DNA of 12,972 nt from BJ22 sp031405895 (GTDB lineage: Bacteria; Planctomycetota; Planctomycetia; Pirellulales; Pirellulaceae): positions 1-12,972 of the forward strand of contig JANOFL010000017.1 of the NCBI GenBank assembly GCA_031405895.1. Reading direction: 5' to 3'. Positions 9,404 to 12,972 of the stretch are shown here, piece by piece. The position numbers and the translations under genes were made by a program. Every line of letters begins with the position of its first letter. The stretch's first letter is position 1. The notes below the pieces were generated by a model. It searched no databases. It was not told where the DNA came from and saw only the letters and a program-made list of their open reading frames with translations.

Positions 9404-10234
9404 ATGGCTGTTCAACGACCGATGAGCGAACGGCGTTCCGGGCGAAAATTTGTCCTGCCACTCTGGCAAGCGATGACAATCGGCATGGATGCGACCCAGC
9501 TTCAGAAAACCCATTCCGCGGCTCAGCTGTTCGAGCTGGACCGGATCGCGCTGGCACGAATCGCGGACACCGCGCCAAATCTTGGCCAGCCCGCTTTCAC
9601 GCGGCTCGCCATCGACGATCTGTCGGCCGTATTTGGGGCGGTTGACCAGTCCTACCACGCGGGCATGATGGGCAAGGCCTGTCGGGTCCCCGGCATCCGT
9701 CTCGACTTCCGGCTTTCCAGCCGCATGACGCACACCGGCGGCACGACGGCGTTCAGGGTTGCACGCCCTTCCGGACAGCGCAGGTATGCCATCACGATCG
9801 CACCGCGCGTGATTCACGACAGCTTCGCTGCCCTGAATGAAGCCGTTGTGTGTGGGCTGGTTTGCCGGAGCATGCGCGAAGCGCTGCTCAGGATCATGCA
9901 ACATGAAACGATGCACCTCGCGGAGTTCCTGGTCTGGGGCAACTCGAACTGCTCGGCAGCGCGGTTTCAGAGTCTGGTGTCCGGCAGTTACGGACACTCC
10001 GAGTCCAAACACCGGATGCTCTCACCAGCCCAGCGCGCCCGAATCGTCCACGCGGTCGGTCCCGGCGATCTGGTCAGTTTTCCGTTTCGCGGGAGCGAAC
10101 TGACCGGCAAGGTGAACCGGATCAGCCAGCGGGCCACTGTGCTGGTCCCGGATCCGGAAGGGCAACGCTTTAGTGATGGCGGTCGCTACCGGCGGTTCTA
10201 TGTGCCGCTCACAATTCTCCGAAAGCTTGGCTGA
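9404..10234 (+). CDS. SprT-like HExxH metalloprotein
   Basis: A 276-residue protein and the only rightward gene here. It carries HETMH at residues 167-171, the zinc-binding and catalytic motif of SprT/Spartan-like metallopeptidases. It is preceded by the usual beta segment (RYAITIAPRVI) and followed by WGNSNCSAARFQSLVSGSYGH, in which His198 (or His203) probably supplies the third zinc ligand. Residues about 222-276 (GDLVSFPFRGSELTGKVNRI) form a small beta-rich tail with no CxxC zinc ribbon, unlike E. coli SprT. No signal peptide or membrane segment is seen, so it is probably cytoplasmic. In eukaryotes Spartan degrades DNA-protein crosslinks; the bacterial role is poorly defined, so substrate and activity are open. 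It diverges from nrdAB, with the NrdR-controlled promoter between them. Start choice is moderate; the coding call is firm. Confidence 0.85.
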   Translation: MAVQRPMSERRSGRKFVLPLWQAMTIGMDATQLQKTHSAAQLFELDRIALARIADTAPNLGQPAFTRLAIDDLSAVFGAVDQSYHAGMMGKACRVPGIRLDFRLSSRMTHTGGTTAFRVARPSGQRRYAITIAPRVIHDSFAALNEAVVCGLVCRSMREALLRIMQHETMHLAEFLVWGNSNCSAARFQSLVSGSYGHSESKHRMLSPAQRARIVHAVGPGDLVSFPFRGSELTGKVNRISQRATVLVPDPEGQRFSDGGRYRRFYVPLTILRKLG

Positions 10235-10263
10235 TCCGCGGGTCAGCTCGCTGGAAGCCAACG

Positions 10264-10292
10264 AAAAACCCGCCGGCTTTCGGCCGGCGGGT
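10264..10292 (-). terminator. Intrinsic terminator of the 10346-11542 gene
   Basis: On the minus strand a perfect 10-bp stem, ACCCGCCGGC with GCCGGCGGGT, closes a CGAAA loop and leads into TTTTT (10268-10264). It begins about 53 bases after the stop of the leftward gene at 10346. The same hairpin lies 30 bases after the rightward SprT-like gene and could serve both convergent genes, although the rightward side lacks a strong T run. Confidence 0.88.
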
Positions 10293-10345
10293 ATTCGCGA
10301 ACTGACGTGCGGTAACCCGTCGAACGGGTCACCACTGGGCCTGGC

Positions 10346-11542
10346 TCAAGTATTGTTGGGCGACGCCGCGTTCGGATCGCTGAAGTCAATCTCGTTGAAC
10401 AGCTCGGTCAGGATCCAGCCGAGAATCGCGAACTTGGCGATCCCGCCCAGTCCACCGAGTCCGCCGCCACCACCACCGCCGCAGCCACCGCCGCAACTGC
10501 TGTAGCCGCTCCAGTTGCCGCTGGAACCGCAGCAACCACCGGCAGCCGTTCCGCATCCAACTTCCGTACCCGCGTTGGCGTAGGGCTCGGCATAGGACGC
10601 AGTGCCACACGAATCACAGGCGTAATTGAACTGGTCCGAAACCATCATCTGATCGGACGGAGCCGTCATTGCGACATCGAGACTGCCGGCCGGCATCGCC
10701 GCATCGAAGCCCGCAGCCGAATCGGAAACGATTTGCGAAGTCTCGGCGACCACGGAACCTTCTTCCTGGACCGCTTCAAAACTGAGGACCGCTACGCCGG
10801 TCTTCCCGGTCGCGACAAACTCGTAAACGCCCGGCTTGATACCTTCCACGGCGAAGTTGCCTTCGCCGTCTGCAGTCGCCTTGAACTCAAGTTCACCCGT
10901 ACCGATCAGGTGGACTTCGGCACCGCTGGCCGAACCATCCAGCCCAGCCAGGCGTCCATTGAGCCGGCCGGATTCGATCCGGACGCGGTTGGCACCAGCC
11001 GCGAGGGCGGTGGTGGTTGCCGATCCAATTTCGGCTGTAACTTCCGCCGGAAGTTTGTCCTTGAGCAATGCGATAACTTTCTCGAACTGCGGACTGGCAG
11101 CACCAACTTCCATCAGGTTGTTGGTCAGTTCGTTCGGCAACCGCGTCAACCGGACGCCGAAGGCAGCAAAACCGTTGGCACCCGTCGCGACGAAGGAATA
11201 GTCACCTTCCCGCAAGCCAGCAGCTTCAAAAGTGCCGTCCTCACGTGTGTAAACCTGGGAGGCCAATTCGCCATCCCGGACGAAGAAAACCTTCATGTTC
11301 TCGAGACCACGCACACCGGTGGCGGCGTTGACCAGTCGACCACGAACCACTCCCAACTCGTCCACCGAGACAAGGTGGTGACGGTAGGACGCATTCATCT
11401 GGTGCGTTGACCGTTGCAGGTCAAGCAGCTTGTCCGAAAGCGGCCAAGCCCCACCAGAACTGAGAGCGGAAACGGCAGCCGTCGCCACCAGCGGCAACGC
11501 CAGCACGGCGGCAACGAGACGGAACATGGACGAACTGCGCAT
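10346..11542 (-). CDS. Exported protein with two carboxypeptidase-regulatory-like modules and a Cys/Gly-rich tail
   Basis: A 398-residue protein. Residues 1-26 form a signal peptide or anchor (MFRLVAAVLALPLVATAAVSA). Two similar beta-sandwich modules follow: about 64-130 (GRLVN..., REGDYSFVATGANGFAAF) and 190-256 (GRLNG..., KPGVYEFVATGKTGVAVL). Their shared G-x-Y-x-F-V-A-T-G pattern marks an internal duplication of the carboxypeptidase-regulatory-like (CnaB/transthyretin-like) type. Residues 309-354 hold seven cysteines (309, 312, 330, 337, 338, 350, 354) in Gly/Ser-rich sequence, followed by GGGGGGGLGGLGG and a hydrophobic helix (about 367-382). The protein ends ASPNNT. Gly-rich plus hydrophobic ends like this recur in planctomycete surface proteins, in my recollection. 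A structural or adhesive cell-envelope role is inference; no catalytic residues are seen. An alternative start is Met6 at 11527; neither start has a good ribosome binding site. Confidence 0.87.
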   Translation of the reverse strand: MRSSSMFRLVAAVLALPLVATAAVSALSSGGAWPLSDKLLDLQRSTHQMNASYRHHLVSVDELGVVRGRLVNAATGVRGLENMKVFFVRDGELASQVYTREDGTFEAAGLREGDYSFVATGANGFAAFGVRLTRLPNELTNNLMEVGAASPQFEKVIALLKDKLPAEVTAEIGSATTTALAAGANRVRIESGRLNGRLAGLDGSASGAEVHLIGTGELEFKATADGEGNFAVEGIKPGVYEFVATGKTGVAVLSFEAVQEEGSVVAETSQIVSDSAAGFDAAMPAGSLDVAMTAPSDQMMVSDQFNYACDSCGTASYAEPYANAGTEVGCGTAAGGCCGSSGNWSGYSSCGGGCGGGGGGGLGGLGGIAKFAILGWILTELFNEIDFSDPNAASPNNT

Positions 11543-11608
11543 TGCGGCAAGTCGGGGTTGGGATCAAAGATGTCGGATTCAACGCTCGGCGGGAACCTGC
11601 CCGCAGTA

Positions 11609-11639
11609 TCTATATTGCCCGGCCGTCAGGGACTGTCAA
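11609..11639 (-). promoter_or_regulatory. Candidate promoter of the 10346-11542 gene
   Basis: On the minus strand TTGACA (11639-11634) is followed after 19 bp by TATAGA (11614-11609). The -35 is perfect; the spacer is one or two bases longer than ideal. It would give a leader of about 60 nt before the ATG at 11542. Confidence 0.45.
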
Positions 11640-11683
11640 GCACGAAAAACCGACAGGCTCCCGACTTTCGCCTCAACCCACCA

Positions 11684-11744
11684 TTTCAGGGGGATTTATC
11701 TGGTTGTCCGAGTCGGCAGCCCAGCAGCCGCAAGCCCCCTGAAA
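11684..11744. repeat. 10-bp inverted repeat in the thiG downstream spacer
   Basis: TTTCAGGGGG (11684-11693) and CCCCCTGAAA (11735-11744) are perfect inverted arms around a 41-base loop that includes a CGGC/GCCG mini-stem. It lies 67 bases past the thiG stop and upstream of the next gene's promoter. It may end or protect the thiSG transcript, but there is no U run on the minus strand. No gene is seen in 11543-11810. Confidence 0.4.
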
Positions 11745-11810
11745 ACTGCTTCCGTAACCTCTGGGGGCGCCAGCACTTGCCAGCTTTCACGTTCGATCGA
11801 AGAAAGCGGA

Positions 11811-12722
11811 TCAGTTCGAATCGTCCGGAACGCACGGACCGGAACTACCGGATTGCGCCAAGCGAGTCGTGATCACGCCCGGTTCGGGGCTGCTTGCCGA
11901 TCCAAACCGGCTTTGAGGAATTCTTGCTGCCCGGAAGGCGTGATAGCCGGCCAGCGTTCCGCCGGCCATCGCCGCGGCCATGCGAACGGGGTCCCCGGCC
12001 CGCGCGATGGCCGAGTTCACCAACACACCATCTGCTCCACACTCCATGGCACGAGCCGCGTCACTCGCCGTCCCCAGACCCGCGTCAACGATCACGGGAA
12101 AATCGGGATCACCCGATTTCAGGTCGTCCAGAATGACTTCCAGGTTAAAAGGATTGAGCAAGCCGAGTCCGGAGCCGATCGGGCTGCCCGCGGGCATCAC
12201 ACAGGCCGCGCCGGCCTGTTTCAGGCGGCGGGCCAGCATCGGGTCGTCGCTGCAGTAGCACAGCACTTCGAAGCCCTCGGCCGCCAGCTGTTCGGTCGCC
12301 TCCAGCGTGCCGGCTGGATCGGGCATCAGCGTGTGACTGTCGCCGAGGACTTCGAGCTTGACCCAGTCGGCGCATTCCAGCTGGAGCTGGCGAAGTATTT
12401 CACGGCCCAACCGGGCAGTACGAATTGCCGTCTGTACGTCGTAACAGCCGGCCGTGTTGGGCAAGAGCCGGTAGCGCTGCAAGTCAATGAAGTCGAGGAT
12501 GTTGCGCCCCGAACTGTCGTGGAGCCGATCGCGGCGAACGGCGAGTGTGACGACTTCAGCCCCACACGCGGCGAGTGCCGTTTGCATCACTTCAAAACTG
12601 GAGTACCGCCCGGTACCGGCCAGAAGACGGCTGGTCAGCGTTTGCCGGCCGATCCGCCACTTCGCAGGAGCAGCCATTCCGGCCAACGCATCTGGCGCGC
12701 CGCTTTCACGTTCGCCCGGCAT
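11811..12722 (-). CDS. thiG: Thiazole synthase ThiG
   Basis: A 303-residue TIM-barrel enzyme of thiamine biosynthesis. It condenses 1-deoxyxylulose 5-phosphate, dehydroglycine and the sulfur of ThiS thiocarboxylate into the thiazole phosphate, in the cytoplasm. Visible motifs are SRLLAGTGRYSSF (residues about 31-43), VTLAVRR, LPNTAGCYD, DWVKLEVLGD with the Schiff-base lysine Lys122, VMPAGSPIGSGLGLLNP, and the phosphate-binding DAGLGTASDAA and CGADGVLVNSAIA. The C-terminal ThiG pattern ARIP...ASSPEPGVI is followed by about 20 extra residues, and the N-terminus has about 18 before the core, which makes it somewhat longer than usual. GTG (12725) and ATG (12722) directly abut the thiS stop; ATG 12677 is a third option. 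Tight coupling to thiS supports translation as a unit. Confidence 0.95.
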   Translation of the reverse strand: MPGERESGAPDALAGMAAPAKWRIGRQTLTSRLLAGTGRYSSFEVMQTALAACGAEVVTLAVRRDRLHDSSGRNILDFIDLQRYRLLPNTAGCYDVQTAIRTARLGREILRQLQLECADWVKLEVLGDSHTLMPDPAGTLEATEQLAAEGFEVLCYCSDDPMLARRLKQAGAACVMPAGSPIGSGLGLLNPFNLEVILDDLKSGDPDFPVIVDAGLGTASDAARAMECGADGVLVNSAIARAGDPVRMAAAMAGGTLAGYHAFRAARIPQSRFGSASSPEPGVITTRLAQSGSSGPCVPDDSN

Positions 12723-12725
12723 CAC

Positions 12726-12926
12726 TCAGCCGCCCCCGACGAGGGTCACGATTTCCAGGCGGTCGCCGGCGTGCAAGGGCGTCTCGCCCAGCGCTCCCGA
12801 CGGCACTAACTGCTCGTTGCGTTCAACGGCGAGTGGTTTACCGGTGAAGCCGAGCCGCGCGACGAGCTGGCCGAGCATCGTCCCCGGCTCGACGAAAAGG
12901 ACTTCATCGTTGACGCTGATTTCCAT
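12726..12926 (-). CDS. thiS: Sulfur carrier protein ThiS
   Basis: A 66-residue ubiquitin-fold protein (MEISVNDEVLFVEPGTMLGQ...) ending in Gly-Gly-Gly, the tail that is adenylated by ThiF and converted to a thiocarboxylate to donate sulfur to ThiG. The length is normal, and a triple-Gly end also occurs in Bacillus subtilis ThiS. Other family marks are KPLAVERNEQLVP and GDRLEIVTLVGGG. The stop codon TGA is directly followed by the thiG start, a classic thiSG pair. The start has only a weak G-rich ribosome binding site. The frame remains open upstream to the window edge but has no other good start. Confidence 0.95.
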   Translation of the reverse strand: MEISVNDEVLFVEPGTMLGQLVARLGFTGKPLAVERNEQLVPSGALGETPLHAGDRLEIVTLVGGG

Positions 12927-12972
12927 CGACCCGCAACCCGATTGCCTGAACGTCAGATCCTCAGCCTTGCTC
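12927..12972 (-). other. Upstream edge of thiS; end of a preceding gene possible
   Basis: Only 46 bases are visible before thiS. One minus-strand frame meets a TGA at about 12953-12955, which could be the stop of a preceding thi gene. Too little sequence is present to identify it. No thiamine-pyrophosphate riboswitch consensus is visible in these bases. Confidence 0.25.

Noticed and set aside
9065..10012. Leftward 315-codon frame opposite the SprT-like gene
   Set aside because: Its translation has no recognisable domain. The rightward frame has HExxH and a good ribosome binding site, and the leftward frame runs through the nrdAB promoter and leader.
12927..12972. TPP riboswitch upstream of thiS
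   Set aside because: The visible 46 bases lack the CTGAGA and ACCTGATCTGG-type blocks; an element further upstream cannot be judged.

Overview
The window looks like a chromosomal segment of a planctomycete (Planctomycetota, PVC superphylum). The grounds are high GC content, dispersed GCTAGC-type and 'AGCCGGAAGCGCAAGCGACGG'-type palindromic intergenic repeats, secreted proteins with carboxypeptidase-regulatory-like modules and a Cys/Gly-rich tail, and a Chlamydia-like (class Ic) ribonucleotide reductase. These are recognised from memory, not from a search. All genes but one run leftwards (minus strand).

Left part (1-4666): a secreted protein of unknown function with two STN-like modules (170-1246), a family 2 glycosyltransferase of the polyprenyl-phosphate type (1404-2282), and a large polytopic membrane protein with a DPDLWGH motif (2406-4199). 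The last two may cooperate in glycan or lipid-linked sugar metabolism, but that is inference. A striking 95-bp nested palindrome (2301-2395) lies between them. The 467-bp gap 4200-4666 has no gene; it holds dispersed-repeat hairpins and the terminator of nrdB.

Centre (4597-9404): the nrdA-nrdB ribonucleotide reductase operon. NrdB has Phe where most class I R2 proteins have the radical tyrosine, and Glu at the first metal ligand, exactly as in the Mn/Fe class Ic enzyme of Chlamydia trachomatis. NrdA has two ATP-cone domains. A near-consensus sigma-70 promoter (TTGACA-16 bp-TATATT) about 390 bp upstream of nrdA is overlapped by two NrdR boxes whose starts are 31 bp apart, so NrdR repression is very likely. 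The long leader contains a terminator-like hairpin and two long helices that cannot form together as a simple nested fold, so a second, RNA-level control is possible. A SprT-like HExxH metalloprotein gene (9404-10234) runs divergently.

Right part (10235-12972): a secreted or membrane-anchored protein with duplicated beta-sandwich modules and seven cysteines near the C-terminus (10346-11542), with a clear terminator and a plausible promoter. Beyond it lies a thiS-thiG thiazole-synthesis pair (11811-12926), whose operon probably continues beyond the right edge. No tRNA, rRNA, CRISPR array, transposase or prophage gene was seen.
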